64,000 nucleotides of DNA from Melanopsichium pennsylvanicum (GCA_900208305.1 OAPG01000017.1:124001-188000); one strand, 5' to 3'. Positions 1 through 11,374 are shown, numbered from the stretch's first letter. Program-made: numbers and translations. The notes: generated by a model from the letters alone, not told the origin.

Positions 1-276
1 GTGAGAACCTAGCAAGGAAGTTCGGTCATGTAAGCTCTGAACCTTCCCTTTATATTTCGCAACTACATCTTGTCATCACGTCTTTGCCTCTTTTTAACCT
101 TGACAACATCATCCCTTCCGGCCACATTCTGGTGCTACTGCCTCGCTGGCACTGTGTCGTATTGAGATCAAACTGATGGTATGTCCATGGTATGAAATGT
201 GATCATCTGAGCTTCCTGAACAAACACCATCATCTTTCCATTCTCTAACACATGTAGTCTGCACGACGCGCTCAGT
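1..276. other. Left edge, upstream region of the first gene
   Basis: No gene is recognisable here. The stretch holds short open frames only and presumably carries the promoter and 5' leader of the gene starting at 277. A neighbouring gene may end just outside the window. I see no repeat or RNA gene. Confidence 0.5.
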
Positions 277-1233
277 ATGGTCTCACCCATCAACACCGCC
301 CAGCCGTCCGCTAGCTCTTCTCGTCTGGCCAAATCTTTGAATATTTCAGGGGCATCGGGAACCTCTACGCGCAACCGCCTGAATGCAGCACTTGGAAAAC
401 AACACTTTCTTGTTGATCCAAGCACACTGAGTCGGCCCAACCCCAGCAAGGCTTTGTTCGATGCTGTCCCCAGGAATTCCGAATTCGAACAACTCAAACC
501 CATACTCGCGCGTCTCCCTCTCGAAATGCTTACCAGTGATGGTGATGATGATGATGATGATGAGCAAAATTTCGATAGAGAGAACCTGGACTACATAGTG
601 AAGCGAGGGGTGATGTACACCCGTTCCCGGCTGCCATTCCTAGATAGCGCAAGTGTAGACCTCTGGAAGTCGCTACATCATTTTCGCCCGCTTCATGCAG
701 ACTACGCTTCAGGCTACCTGTCTGGTCCTCCGACGCATCCCCTCCCTTTCCCCTCATCACCGCTTAACCCGTCTGCTTGTCCAATGTTCTCCAGTGCCAC
801 AGAACGAGGTCTAACCCAACTGCGTTCATCATTCAACTGGTCCTCTCTTGGTCCCTTACCCTTATCCGCATCTCGCGTATGGTACGGCGTGCTCTTCTTG
901 TCGGTTCGAAGAAAGGATTCTGAGTCGCAAAGCTTCTACGAAGCGGACAGGCTAGCTCACGAAGAAGCCACCGCTTCAGGCGGCCTCATTATGTATTGGT
1001 ACGGTTCACCTTCGCCTACCACGGGAGTAAACCTCGCTACCTGCATCTGGACATCACGACGAGACGCGATAGAGGCCAGCAAATTGCCCTTGCATAGGAA
1101 AGCAGCGGTATGGGCTGCACCCAGCTATGAAAGATACGATCTGGTTCGATACAGGGTGGTCAAACGCTCCAACGAAGCAAGGCTTCGCATCGAATCGTGG
1201 ACAATAGAAGACGATAGAGCCGAAGAATTGTAA
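277..1233 (+). CDS. UPF0643-family fungal protein
   Basis: Single-exon frame of 318 residues. The C-terminal half reads like the fungal UPF0643 family: an aromatic W-Y-G-V-x-F strand near residue 208, a G-x-x-M-Y-W-Y-G segment near 237, the run N-L-A-T-C-I-W (about 251-257), and then A-P-S-Y-E-R-Y-D-L-V-R-Y-R near the end. The N-terminal third is low complexity with a short aspartate run encoded by a GAT repeat (about 540-562). No catalytic motif is known for this family and its function is unknown. It runs convergently toward the Ies6 gene, with 175 bp between the stop codons. The start is the first in-frame ATG; an upstream non-coding exon is possible. The family call comes from remembered motif order, so it is moderate. 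Confidence 0.62.
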   Translation: MVSPINTAQPSASSSRLAKSLNISGASGTSTRNRLNAALGKQHFLVDPSTLSRPNPSKALFDAVPRNSEFEQLKPILARLPLEMLTSDGDDDDDDEQNFDRENLDYIVKRGVMYTRSRLPFLDSASVDLWKSLHHFRPLHADYASGYLSGPPTHPLPFPSSPLNPSACPMFSSATERGLTQLRSSFNWSSLGPLPLSASRVWYGVLFLSVRRKDSESQSFYEADRLAHEEATASGGLIMYWYGSPSPTTGVNLATCIWTSRRDAIEASKLPLHRKAAVWAAPSYERYDLVRYRVVKRSNEARLRIESWTIEDDRAEEL

Positions 1234-1408
1234 AAACTTTGATGCTTGCATGGTTGCGGTACAAATACATGCCCTTCTCGATGGTGTGAGCCGAGATACC
1301 AGAGAAAATGACTGAGGAAGGAGAGGCAGCGAGTGAAGGCTGAAAGGTCCCATGAGCGTCGAGTGCGTGCGTGTGTGTGTGCTAAGGTGGAATGAAAAGG
1401 GGGTGAGA

Positions 1409-2383
1409 TCATTTGATCTGAGAGCCATCACCACGAAGGGAGAGGTAAGCATTATCAACACCCGGTCCAAATTGTTTGATGATCTCGTACACCTCGACGG
1501 AATGATACCTCAAGCCCGACTTGGGATCGGTATAAGGTGCGATAAGACCAGTGACGTCGCAGTACTTCTTTGCCGGTCTTAGACTAGGTGGCGCTTCCAC
1601 ACTTGAGTAGCTTGGGATGTCGCGTTTTGGCGCACCTGGATCCTCCTCTTCCTTCTCTCCGCTTTCCGCTTTCTGTGCAGTCTCTTCTGCTTTGATCTCA
1701 AGATCGCCCTTCCCGTCCCCTTCAGCCTTGATCTCCTCATGAGCCACTGGTGTCTCAGACTTGGCGGCCTCTTCCTTCGCCAATCGCTCACGTTCCTCTC
1801 TACGTGCTACAGCTTGCAGTGCAGCGCCAACCAAACGCCCTTTCTTCTCTCCCTCCTTGTTCTTCCTCTCCTTGAACTTCTGACCCGCAGCCCTCATCGC
1901 CGCTTCTCGTTCAGCTTGAAGAATCTGTTTCAAGCTCTTGTTTCGCCGAGAAAGATTCGAGGACATTTTGGTCATTCGGTTGGTGAATTCGACTGACTTG
2001 AAGGGCTTTGGCGCTGCATGAAACGAGAGCTTTTCTGCTAGGGAAGGAGGTGCTGGTGTTGCCGATGTCGAGGCTGCCCCGAATGCTGGAGGACGACCCT
2101 TTGGAGCCACCCTATGATGCAGCATCATATTGAATGTGTATCGAACATTGTCAGTCCCCAAGATCTTGCGATTATGATTCTGGATTGCCCATGTCAGGAT
2201 GACTTACATATTGCCAAATTCGAGCGTACTCTGATTTTGAAGACCAGTTTAGTGGCCGGTGCGTTGTATACGATCCGTAATAGACGGAATTCGACGATAG
2301 TAGGAAGAGATGTCACTCAAAGTGTCAGAGGCGTCAAGGTCTGAGCTCTTACTTGACAACCTATGTTTTCCGAGATCCGACAT
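1409..2383 (-). CDS. IES6: INO80 chromatin-remodelling subunit Ies6 (YL1 C-terminal domain)
   Basis: Three exons give about 269 residues: 2383-2353, 2230-2208 and 2164-1409. Both introns are GT-AG (donors GTAAGA and GTAAGT) and keep frame. Exon 3 has no usable ATG at its beginning, so the start at 2383 is inferred through two very short upstream exons. The core shows the Ies6/INO80C signature: a basic S-L-K-Q-I-L-Q-A-E-R segment, then a YL1-C domain with A-P-P-S-L-R-P-A-K-K-Y-C-D-V-T-G followed by Y-T-D-P-K-S-G-L-R-Y. A Lys/Glu-rich coiled insert of about 90 residues separates the two. Ies6 binds Arp5 in the INO80 nucleosome remodeler in the nucleus. It lies head to head with the PLC-X gene. 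Family identity is strong; the first two exons are less certain. Confidence 0.85.
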
Positions 2384-3208
2384 TAGCCCAGCTTTTGGCG
2401 AAGCGCGTTGCTTGTCTCTCAGGGTCCAAAAAATAAAACATTAATGTAATCCAAAAATGGTGGTTTTTTGCGCGTTTTCTTTTCTTTTCTTTTCTGGTTT
2501 CTGTTCAACTCCGCAAGAGTGCAAAGCTTGCATTACCGAAGCCGAGGCTCAAAACAACACATTTACTGTACTCTTAGACTCACCTAAAGCAATATCAACA
2601 GTTCAACCCCCTATGAGATTGCCCTGGCTTTGCTCTTGCTTGGCTTCCAGGGCTTCATCACAATGTAGGCTGTGCACTTGAGCTCTTGAGCGAACAACGC
2701 TCTGTCTTTGAACCCGTGCTGCGAATCGTTGTAGGAGAGAAAGAGGTAATAGTACAAGGCTTCAATGGGAGCATAGGATTGTGTTGGCTGCCGAAGCTGA
2801 AATATGTTTGTCTCGGATGCAAGGAGGGACTTACCGTGTTAGCTTAGCTCCCCTTTTCGGGCCCCGAGAATTAGTCGATGATATGCACGGCACTGTATAG
2901 TATATGCGGTCGATCAAGATACGCCTGCCCTCTTGCCCGTCTGGGTGAGTTGTTGTCTAGACCTTCCTTCTTCTTCTTGCCGGCCTCTGGACGATTGCCC
3001 ATGCTGCTGTCTCCAGGGACCTTGTGCTTGTTTTGCGATTCCCTTCTCCTTCATCATCTCTATCTCATCCTACGCATACCACTTGGTTCCCTTAAGATCT
3101 TCCCCTCCTTTTCGGGTTTGACAGTAACCCTATCAATTCCCCTTCCTCCTCCTGTCAACTAAGCTTATACTTTTTGATCTCGGTTCAAAAGTAAAGAAGA
3201 TAACCAGA
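2384..3208. promoter_or_regulatory. Divergent intergenic region between IES6 and the PLC-X gene
   Basis: About 825 bp between two outward-facing genes, so it should hold both promoters. It contains pyrimidine-rich stretches just upstream of 3209 (TTCTTCTTC and CCTTCCTCCTCC types) typical of fungal core promoters. It also contains a TTACTGTA octamer at 2563-2570 that recurs in other non-coding parts of the window. No RNA gene was seen. Confidence 0.5.
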
Positions 3209-4828
3209 ATGCGTCTCCCTTCATTTCTTCATAAAGAAAAGCAGGATGCGATAGCGGAGAAATCAGCTGGATTAGCACCTGTCAACAATTCTGTCCCTAC
3301 TGCTACTCCAGCTGCTGTCACCACCTTTGACGGCGATGGCCATGACAGCATCTCACTCAAGATCCACAATTGCACCCCTCATGAATACCTGGCTCATTCC
3401 GTCTTTGGCGCTCTGCACACCGGCAATGGAGTGTCTCAACGTGTCGCGTCGTCTAGTCTTCCCTCCTCCCCCAACCCGGACTCGGCAGTGGCAGCCTTTG
3501 GGGTGAGAAATACCCCAGTGCGTTTGCCTGCCGGTAGAGCAATTGTTGTTCCAGCTGTTCGTATTCATGCATTCACGGCCGCTGCTACCAGTGGTTACAC
3601 CGTGGATATCACGCTGAATCCCAGATTGAAAGTCGGTCCTGCCGTGAGCGGCTGGAGTGCAACACTCAACGCTCCGGCAGCAGCGATCTCGACAAACAGT
3701 GCGGAATGTGTTGTCGAGGGAAGACTTTGGAAGCCCCTCTTACTCAGCCCGACTGTTGTTTCCTCGACAAAGTCGCCAAACCTCGGCGTGTCCATAAACA
3801 AGGACGACCAAACTGCTGTTTACGCATTGCAATCAGCAGACGTGGTCACAAACACTGTGCACATCCTTTTGCTACCTCAGCGCAACCTATCCACCTGGAT
3901 GGCCGATCTTCCATCCTCGGACCCAATTAGTTCGTTTTGTATTCCAGGAACACACGAAAGCTGCGCATTGTACGGCTGGCCAATCTCGGCGTGTCAGGAA
4001 ACCACCTCTACCATTTCGGTCCAACTTTCTCGCGGTATCCGCTTCCTTGACGTTCGGCTTTCTCTCAAGGGAACGCCTGGAAAGCAGCTCCTGTATGCAT
4101 ACCATGGAGTGACGGATCAGAAGATCGAGTTCGGCGCAATCCTTTCTCAGGTATACGACTTCCTTACCACCAATACCTCGGAAACAGTCTTGATGAGTGT
4201 CCTGCAGGAAAACAACATGTCTGGTTTTCTTGACTCGGTTTTCAAATACATTAACCAGAACTCTACCAAATGGTACCTAGGCACTGGAATTCCCAAGCTC
4301 GCAGATGTTAGAGGCAAGATTGTGTTGATCTCAAGATTTGGGTCAAGCGATTCTCAGCCGGGTGGAATTCATCCGCCTATTTGGCCGGATTCGAGCTCAA
4401 AACCGTTCAATTACACTTTACCGGACGGAGCCATGGTTTGGACTCAAGATTGGTACAACATCTCTTCACTTTCAAACATACCCACAAAGCTTTCATTGAT
4501 CAATTCACTACTCACCACATCCGGATCCGATCCGGCGATCTTTGGTTTGAATTTCACCAATGGCTCTAGCTTCCCTTTCGCTCTGCCACCTTGGGTTGCT
4601 AAAGGCACAGGAGATCAGACCAAAGCAGCGGCCAACGGTGGCGGCTGGCTTCAAAACGTAGGAGTGAATGCGCTCTTAGTGGATCTGATTGCCACACGGT
4701 TAAAGGGGGGTCAAGCACAGTGGGGAAAAAGAGGAGGATTGATGAACGTGATTGCGCTAGATTTCTTTGATCAGAACAATCTAGGCGCCGATCTGGCAGG
4801 GTTGATGGTGCAAGCCAACTTCCAATGA
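3209..4828 (+). CDS. Phosphatidylinositol-specific phospholipase C, X-domain protein
   Basis: Intronless, 539 residues. The second half is a PI-PLC X domain of the bacterial/GPI-PLC type. The motif I-P-G-T-H-E-S-C carries the first catalytic histidine (H249), R-G-I-R-F-L-D-V-R follows near residue 277, and A-Y-H-G carries the second histidine (H299). The 50-residue spacing between the two histidines equals that in bacterial PI-PLC (His32/His82). No Y or C2 domain is present, so this is not a eukaryotic calcium-dependent PLC. The first ~210 residues are a separate beta-rich, Ser/Ala-rich region that I do not recognise. No clear signal peptide is visible at the start. Likely activity is cleavage of phosphatidylinositol or a GPI-like lipid to a cyclic phosphate; the substrate cannot be inferred. 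It converges with the disordered-protein gene. Confidence 0.85.
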   Translation: MRLPSFLHKEKQDAIAEKSAGLAPVNNSVPTATPAAVTTFDGDGHDSISLKIHNCTPHEYLAHSVFGALHTGNGVSQRVASSSLPSSPNPDSAVAAFGVRNTPVRLPAGRAIVVPAVRIHAFTAAATSGYTVDITLNPRLKVGPAVSGWSATLNAPAAAISTNSAECVVEGRLWKPLLLSPTVVSSTKSPNLGVSINKDDQTAVYALQSADVVTNTVHILLLPQRNLSTWMADLPSSDPISSFCIPGTHESCALYGWPISACQETTSTISVQLSRGIRFLDVRLSLKGTPGKQLLYAYHGVTDQKIEFGAILSQVYDFLTTNTSETVLMSVLQENNMSGFLDSVFKYINQNSTKWYLGTGIPKLADVRGKIVLISRFGSSDSQPGGIHPPIWPDSSSKPFNYTLPDGAMVWTQDWYNISSLSNIPTKLSLINSLLTTSGSDPAIFGLNFTNGSSFPFALPPWVAKGTGDQTKAAANGGGWLQNVGVNALLVDLIATRLKGGQAQWGKRGGLMNVIALDFFDQNNLGADLAGLMVQANFQ

Positions 4829-5246
4829 GGTGTTTTTTTTTTTTCTGTTTGTTTGCATACACGGTCGAAGGGGAAACTTCAAGACTTGATCGGAATGAAT
4901 TCACTTCTAAAGATGATTGGCGCTTTGGCGCTAATAATGAGATACAAAACAACGGACAATTAGTAAATAATTGGGACAGCTCATCCTTGAAGATATATGT
5001 TAATCAGTGAGAGCTCGTTATGTTAATCTGCAGCAGCGCATGATATCAGAACCAAATCCAACATTGTGTGTCGCGAATCAACCACCAAACTTGCTGGAAA
5101 GCGCGATTATCTCGATCACACACAGACACAAATCGTCAAGCATTTGTTGACGTTGTTCGCGACAATGACTTGTGTATATCTTTGTCGTCGTATGCCAGCG
5201 GTATGATTTTTTTCAATAGCATGTGACATCTACAGAAGGTCCAGTA
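4829..5246. other. Convergent intergenic region
   Basis: About 420 bp between the stops of the PLC-X gene and the minus-strand gene at 5247. It starts with a T tract after 4831 and is otherwise unremarkable 3' untranslated sequence of both genes. No RNA gene or repeat was seen. Confidence 0.5.
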
Positions 5247-7664
5247 CTAATGTGCAAGCAACGGAAACGTATCAGGACGAGGCACAGCACCCGGACTCTC
5301 TCCTTCCAGTCTCATCGCGGTTCCATTCCCTAAATCCAACAGTAGAACCGAACAGAACTGGGCTCCTAGATCATCCGCTGCATCCAACGATTCTTCTGCG
5401 TTTGGTTTGATTGTTTCGTCTCCTGCACTCAAGCTTGGAAAGCTGCCCGCAGGATTACTAGGCGTCACAGGCGCAAAGTTGGAACTCAAAGGAGAACTAT
5501 TCAAGGTTTCGCCGCTGCTAAAATCGGTCGATACAAGTCTCGGTGTTGGCATGTGCTCGGAATCCTCTCCATTATCACCAATGTCTTGCTGCTGCTGCTG
5601 CTGCTGTTGTTGTTGTTGTTGTTCGTATCCAGGCAAAGGTCGTGATAGCAAGTACGAAGTGCGACGTGCTCTGTGCTTCATTTCGAAACTTGCTTCGCTT
5701 GTGCCAAAGGAGCGAGGAGAGTGTGGAGAACGAGGCGATTTAGGTGAGTGAGCAAGTGTTGCCGGATGCAACTCTGAAGCGTTTGCAGCGGGAGACGAGG
5801 GCATTTCGTCTACAATAGGGATGGGGCTTGCATCGTAGTATGTAGTGGCTCTACGCCTAAAGTCCTCATCGGTCATTGCAGCTGGAAAATTGGAGGTGGT
5901 CGGACTCTGATCGTCTGCATTGAAGAGGGAGGTGGCGAAGGAAGGACGATGAGCTGAACGGATTGGCAGAGGTGGAGCGACAGGTGTGAATGGTGATGCT
6001 GTGTTGCATTGCGGAGAAGAAAATTGAACTCCTTCCATGGGCAGCACTTGTAATGTTGAACGGTATTGCAGCTTGTAATGGCCATCTGACGCGCCTATCT
6101 CAGAAGTGGGTGTGTGCGGCGTGGGAGTGGAAGCTGGAGTTGGTGAAATGATGGGATCGAGAGATTCACTTGCCACCCTCTGCATGGAAGCAGAATCGGG
6201 TGCTTCTGGAATAGTCTCTTGCATTGTCCAACTGTGTTGCTGCGTATTGATGTGTGAGAAAGGGTCGGCGATCGTGATCGCCGGCGCCGGAGACAGTTGC
6301 GGCAACTTTGAAGCAATATGGCTCCTGCCAGAGGGAGGTGGTACGCCCCAGTCGGGGATATTCCACACGAAAGCATTGTTTCCGTTGTGACCTCTTACAT
6401 CGCTGTAGCCTTGAGCCATGGCGGCATTGCTGGTACTACTGCTTGCACTTCTGCAAGCTTTCGAAGTGTTGTATTCCACTGCTTGAACGTCGGATGTGTA
6501 GAGAGCAATTTCCTCGGTGAGGGATAGCGAGACCACCGACATCGCATCGCCATTGGTGTGGGGCAGAGATTCATTCGAGGACGAGCTGGAAACACTTTTG
6601 CTTCGCAGCGCACGCAGACGTTGGGCATGCTGAATGTGCTGTTCCTCCTTGTCTAGGCCCACGGCGCCCTTGAGAGCGGCACAAGAGCCAGAGATGGATT
6701 TGCGCCCAGTCAAAGGACTACAGGCAGAATAGGTGGGAGAGGTGGCCATGGTGGAAATGGAGCCTTTGCGACCGTCTAGAGTGTATTGATGGGTAGAGTA
6801 CAGCCAAGTGTCTCTGATTGCCATTGCTGCCGTGACATTACCATTATGTGATGTCTGATCCGCATGTCTGGGCAGAGGAAAATTTGATTCTAGTGAGTCT
6901 CTGCCTTCGCCACGGCAGATAATGCTGAGACTGCGTCTTCTGAAGTCACTTGCCGCTTCGCTGGTAGCAACAATTTCGGTATGAGCTTCACCACCTCCAG
7001 CAGGAAAGCTGGTGTTCGACGCCTGGAACGCCCTCGTCGCAGGTGCCAGAACTCTTGCCAAAGCAAGAGACCTTCTCCTACCGCCTCGTATTGGGACAAA
7101 ATTTGAGGTTGACGGAGTGACTGGCGAGGAAAGTAGGGAAGATTGATGACCCTGAGTGGAAGCGCTTGTGCGGCGGCGGGCTTTCCAAGCTTTGAGCAAC
7201 GCACTTGGTCTCCTAATAAGTCCTCCTGATGCTGCCAGGTTGCTCGCCCCGTGTGCATTAGGCTGATGAGCCCTATTGCTACTTCCGTTCGAAGAAGATG
7301 CTGCATCCTCAGACCCGATGGAATACTCGTCAACACTAGACCTCGCACTTTCCTTATTGCTTCCAACGCCGACTCCGGAGAGGAGGGTGGAGATGATGGT
7401 AGCAGCGCTTGGGCGGCGCGAAGATGGCGAAGAAGCTGGAGGATGGTAGGTGTCATCGTTGGATTCGACAAAGAACGAGGCTCGCGGGGCAAAGGGGTTA
7501 ATCCAGGAAGTTGATGCGGAAGGTTGCAGTCCGGACATTTGGGTGGTGGAGTGAGAGGCGAAGGGAGACGAGGACAAAATTTCAGACTCCTCCTCTGTAG
7601 CAAAAGACTTGCGTGGACGTGACGAGGTGAAGAGCGATGCTTGTGCTCTTGGAGAGAACGGCAT
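5247..7664 (-). CDS. Uncharacterised serine-rich disordered protein with polyQ
   Basis: Single-exon frame of 805 residues, not recognised. It is rich in Ser, Pro and Ala almost throughout, with several basic R-R-x-S type motifs (for example R-R-R-S-L near residues 197 and 242) that resemble basophilic kinase sites. A run of 12 glutamines lies near residue 680 (bases 5586-5621, a CAG and CAA mixture). There is no membrane segment, zinc finger or enzyme motif. Such composition is common in fungal signalling or cytoskeletal adaptor proteins, but no function can be assigned. The ATG at 7664 is the first in frame and is preceded by pyrimidine- and purine-rich leader sequence. The clean 2.4 kb frame and compositional consistency support it being a real gene. 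Confidence 0.8.
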   Translation of the reverse strand: MPFSPRAQASLFTSSRPRKSFATEEESEILSSSPFASHSTTQMSGLQPSASTSWINPFAPRASFFVESNDDTYHPPASSPSSRRPSAATIISTLLSGVGVGSNKESARSSVDEYSIGSEDAASSSNGSSNRAHQPNAHGASNLAASGGLIRRPSALLKAWKARRRTSASTQGHQSSLLSSPVTPSTSNFVPIRGGRRRSLALARVLAPATRAFQASNTSFPAGGGEAHTEIVATSEAASDFRRRSLSIICRGEGRDSLESNFPLPRHADQTSHNGNVTAAMAIRDTWLYSTHQYTLDGRKGSISTMATSPTYSACSPLTGRKSISGSCAALKGAVGLDKEEQHIQHAQRLRALRSKSVSSSSSNESLPHTNGDAMSVVSLSLTEEIALYTSDVQAVEYNTSKACRSASSSTSNAAMAQGYSDVRGHNGNNAFVWNIPDWGVPPPSGRSHIASKLPQLSPAPAITIADPFSHINTQQHSWTMQETIPEAPDSASMQRVASESLDPIISPTPASTPTPHTPTSEIGASDGHYKLQYRSTLQVLPMEGVQFSSPQCNTASPFTPVAPPLPIRSAHRPSFATSLFNADDQSPTTSNFPAAMTDEDFRRRATTYYDASPIPIVDEMPSSPAANASELHPATLAHSPKSPRSPHSPRSFGTSEASFEMKHRARRTSYLLSRPLPGYEQQQQQQQQQQQQDIGDNGEDSEHMPTPRLVSTDFSSGETLNSSPLSSNFAPVTPSNPAGSFPSLSAGDETIKPNAEESLDAADDLGAQFCSVLLLDLGNGTAMRLEGESPGAVPRPDTFPLLAH
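5586..5621 (-). repeat. CAG/CAA repeat encoding Q12
   Basis: Read on the plus strand as one TTG, six CTG and five TTG in phase with the gene, encoding 12 glutamines. The mixed codons suggest a moderately stable tract. Confidence 0.95.
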
Positions 7665-10600
7665 TATGAAAGTGTTTGCGTATATGGTGAGCGTGCTGTC
7701 AATCTAGGTGTTACGAGCAATCGAGAGTGAGCGCTGCAATATATCTAAGTTGAGCTCGGATATCAAGTGTGAGCCGAAGGTTAAGGTATGATGGGGTGAT
7801 TTTGCCAGAGAAGATGTTGGAAGAAGCTACTACTACCATGGAAGAGAGAAGAAATATGATGATGGTGTCGAGCTAGACTGGAAGTATAATGACAGAGAGC
7901 TCGACAATGGAGGCAAGACCGGCGCAGCCTAGACCTCTTGCTGACTGTGCCAAAGTCTGAGGTCAGATGTAAAAACGTCAACGTGTTCGGGCGTACAAAC
8001 AGCACAGGCCAAGGAACGCGGAACGGGGGATGTATTGAAGCTCTCTGTGCCAAGGCTTTGGGGTACGTGGGCGGGTGTAGAGACGACAGGATGGGTACAC
8101 TTTAGGCGAGGACGCTGAGGTTGAAAGGGAATCACGCCAAAGGCCAAGGTCGGACGGATGCGTATGCTGTAGCTGTACAACGGGGGTGAGTAGTATGAAT
8201 ACAGTTGGAGAATCGGGCTGTGGGTGTACCACTCGGATGTGGCGTGTTGTGGAGCAGTTGTGCAGATGTCGAAGCGGCTTGGGCGTATCACAAGGGGCAG
8301 GAAGGTGATCTGGTATGCAGAAGAGCGTGATACGAGATGGCGGTAGTTAGGAACGAAAGGTTGGTGGTGTGCGGATGCAATTGTGTAGAAAGATATATGT
8401 TGTTGAGTAGGAAGGAATGGTAGGGAGAGCAGGTTGAGACAGCGCTTGGAGGGGGATTGTTGATTACTCTTGACGATCGTATAGAAGCGCAGACTGAGAG
8501 CATCGAAGCCAAAAAGGCTCGGTTGGAGATTTAAAGAGTTGCTCGGCTGAAGAAGCCCCATTCAAAAGCGAGTCGGAAGGCACGGTCGAAGCCAATGACC
8601 ACCGTCACTAGCAGTTGCAGACGTACTTAGCGAGGGAGGAGAGGTGAGCAGGTTGAAGCGGGGCAAAGACATATTATTGTGGACGGTTGCGGTGAGAGAG
8701 TCGTCAAATCTACACACACTTGTTTTCACTTGTTAGCACGGCAAGCGTGCAGCGTAGTTTCTCATCGGGCCGGGAGTGAACCGGAGACGAATGGCAAGGA
8801 AGCAGGATCGGAGCCAACCATGGCGTTGAGGACAATGTCGGAGAATAAAATCAAGCTATCACTTGAAACTCAGTGCAGCACAAATTTGTGCACAGTAGAA
8901 GTTTCATGATTCCTGTATGTTGGAACGCTATATGATGATAGCGCTTCTGCTCGGCGTCTAAGCCTGCTGAGAAGAAAACGCTTGTTCTATATTATAAGGA
9001 AGCATCCTTCATCTCGCTCTTGGCAAAGTAGTATAAGGTTGATTCGCATCACATCCAATAGATCAACACTGCACCATTGCTATTTTGTGCGAAAGACGAC
9101 AAAGGTTAACTTGGAACTCTTGCAAATTTATTTACAACATATTATTAACAATTTTACTGTAGAGTGAGTTAATCAATGGGGCCCTTTTTGAAAAATGAAG
9201 CCTGAAGAGTGAGGCAACTGATTCAGGCACAAATCTTTTTTTTTTTAAAAAACAAAACAAAACAAAAAACAAAAATCGAAAGAAAAAGACACAGAGCAAC
9301 AGCTGAATAGGGACAAAATTTGTAATTCTCTATTTCCCGTCTCTTTCTATGTTCCAGGTTCTGTCTCAGTACTCAGCCGCATCGAATGCTTGTCGCTGCC
9401 ACCGCGTTTTTTTAAAATTGTGCCTGAAATCGGACAAATCTTTGTAAACGGATTCAAAAGGTACTATAAAAATACAGTACAGTACATGGTTCTCCTATGT
9501 TCACCCACGTGGGGCTGTCCACTTTAACTGTGACAATATCTTCCCTTTTTGTCCTTTTTGTCCTTTTTTTTTTTCTTAGGTGGTCGTCGTCATGCTCTGA
9601 AACCTAGCCGCTTCGTCCACAAAATGCTTATATGACACAAATTCACCTTGACAAATCTTTGACTTTCTCGTGTCTGCTTAGCTTGACAAACATGGCGGGA
9701 TAGAACAAATTACAACATGCTCGCAGCCTTGACCAAAGTTGATGATGAAAAATCACGTTGAAATATCACGTCCGAACCGGATTGAGTTGCATAAAATCAG
9801 TGTGCCACAAATTTGAAACAATCAAAAAAAAAGGTGGCTTTGGCTCTAGGTGGTTCTAGCTGAAAGCAGATTCTCTGGCCATACAAAGGCTTCTGGAGCA
9901 TCAATGCTGTCCTAATGCAATAGCTCAGACTCGGATCAAGCTACGGGACTAGTAGACCAAAATGTCAGTTCTATCCCTTGCTTCGGACGTGTCGCGGACG
10001 TGTGGTGCTGCCGCGTTTATACTATTCTCCCTACTTTTTGGTTCGGCAGTAATGATGTGAAAAAGCAGCAATACAGACACAGACACCTCCCGCGTGGTTA
10101 GCCATCTACAGAGCGTGCAAATCGGCGTGGTCACTTGAGCCAGTTCCGGGCCACATCTCGCTTATAATTTATTGTTTCCTGTTGTTCCCCTTTTCCACAT
10201 GTTCGAAAAAGCCAATATCGACGATCCAATGCTTACCCCGACATACATATCTCTTGGTCTGTTCTCAAGTTCAATTCTTGTAGCGCTCTAAGCTATGCTG
10301 GACAATTTGAAACAAAGCGATCGTCGTTGGTATTCAGCCGCTTGCAAATGTCTTAATCACTGCTGGAATCAAAAGGTGTCATGATTCTGATACTGCGATC
10401 AAGTCAGGTCCAATTTCGCATTCGTCATGGACGGTCGAGTCTTGGCCATTCATTTTGCAAACAAGTTGGTTGGCTGGCGAGTTCAACATCTAATTTACTG
10501 TACTCTCAAAATCTATTGGTGGTGAAACAAAAAAAAAAAAGAAAAGGAAGAACAAACACAAGACCGGTGTTTTAGCCGATAGAACTTTTCTCGCATGTTC

Positions 10601-11374
10601 GGACCGAAGTTGCATTTGGACTTTCTCGTCTCGCTTTGACTTGCTCAATCACTAAACTCATGCTTAGAGAGTGTCATCGACGGGCGTTCAGAATGAGCCC
10701 GACTGAGAAGTGCGTCGAAGTATCAAACACAATTACTCGTGCCTTTTTGTTATTATTATTATTATTATTATTATCATCATTTTTCCTCTACAGATCGTGC
10801 CGTGTCAAAAGATCGATGAGCGTCATGATGCATAAACATCTCCGAGCCTCACCCACACCCCACTCATTCATTAAACCCTTTACTGTAATCTCAAACAAAT
10901 CGATCCACGCAACCCGCAGTCATACTCGTAGGATCACCAGCAGATGGATCGACTGGTCATCTTACTCTGAAACATGTTTCATGGCATCTGGTTTGTTCCA
11001 AGAATCCATGCAGAACAGAAAACATGGTACACTTTTTCAAATGTAATCAAGTCAAGACACCGACGCCATAACGTTTGAGAAGGACGTTTAACAAGAGACA
11101 CATCGCTACGCATGCTTCTGTATTGATTTTCAAGTCTCCGATCTCCCTTCTTCATCGAGCGCTCTTGGTGGTTCGCGCGTCTTTTTGGCGAGATTGCACA
11201 TGCTAAGGCACTTGTTTCAATTGTTCCTGTTGAGGTTCTTGAACGCTGTCTAAGCAATCGCAACCTTAAATCGTTGGAAACTTGCCTGCAGCTTGTAGAA
11301 ACCAGAAGCAGCCTGCTTCATCAGTATGCAGACTGCGCATATTTGGTATACAAAGCGGGAAAGGGTTGTTATCA
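7665..11374. other. 3.7 kb region without a recognisable gene
   Basis: This stretch lies upstream of the minus-strand gene at 7664 and downstream of the SANT gene ending at 11375. Only short open frames occur, none with a recognisable domain or a convincing splice series. It contains an A/T homopolymer patch (about 9237-9275), a TTA trinucleotide run (about 10747-10773) and two copies of a TTTACTGTA motif (10494 and 10879). The part nearest 7664 is presumably promoter and leader of that gene. I looked for tRNA B-box sequences and found none. A long non-coding RNA or a short multi-exon gene cannot be excluded. Confidence 0.45.
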
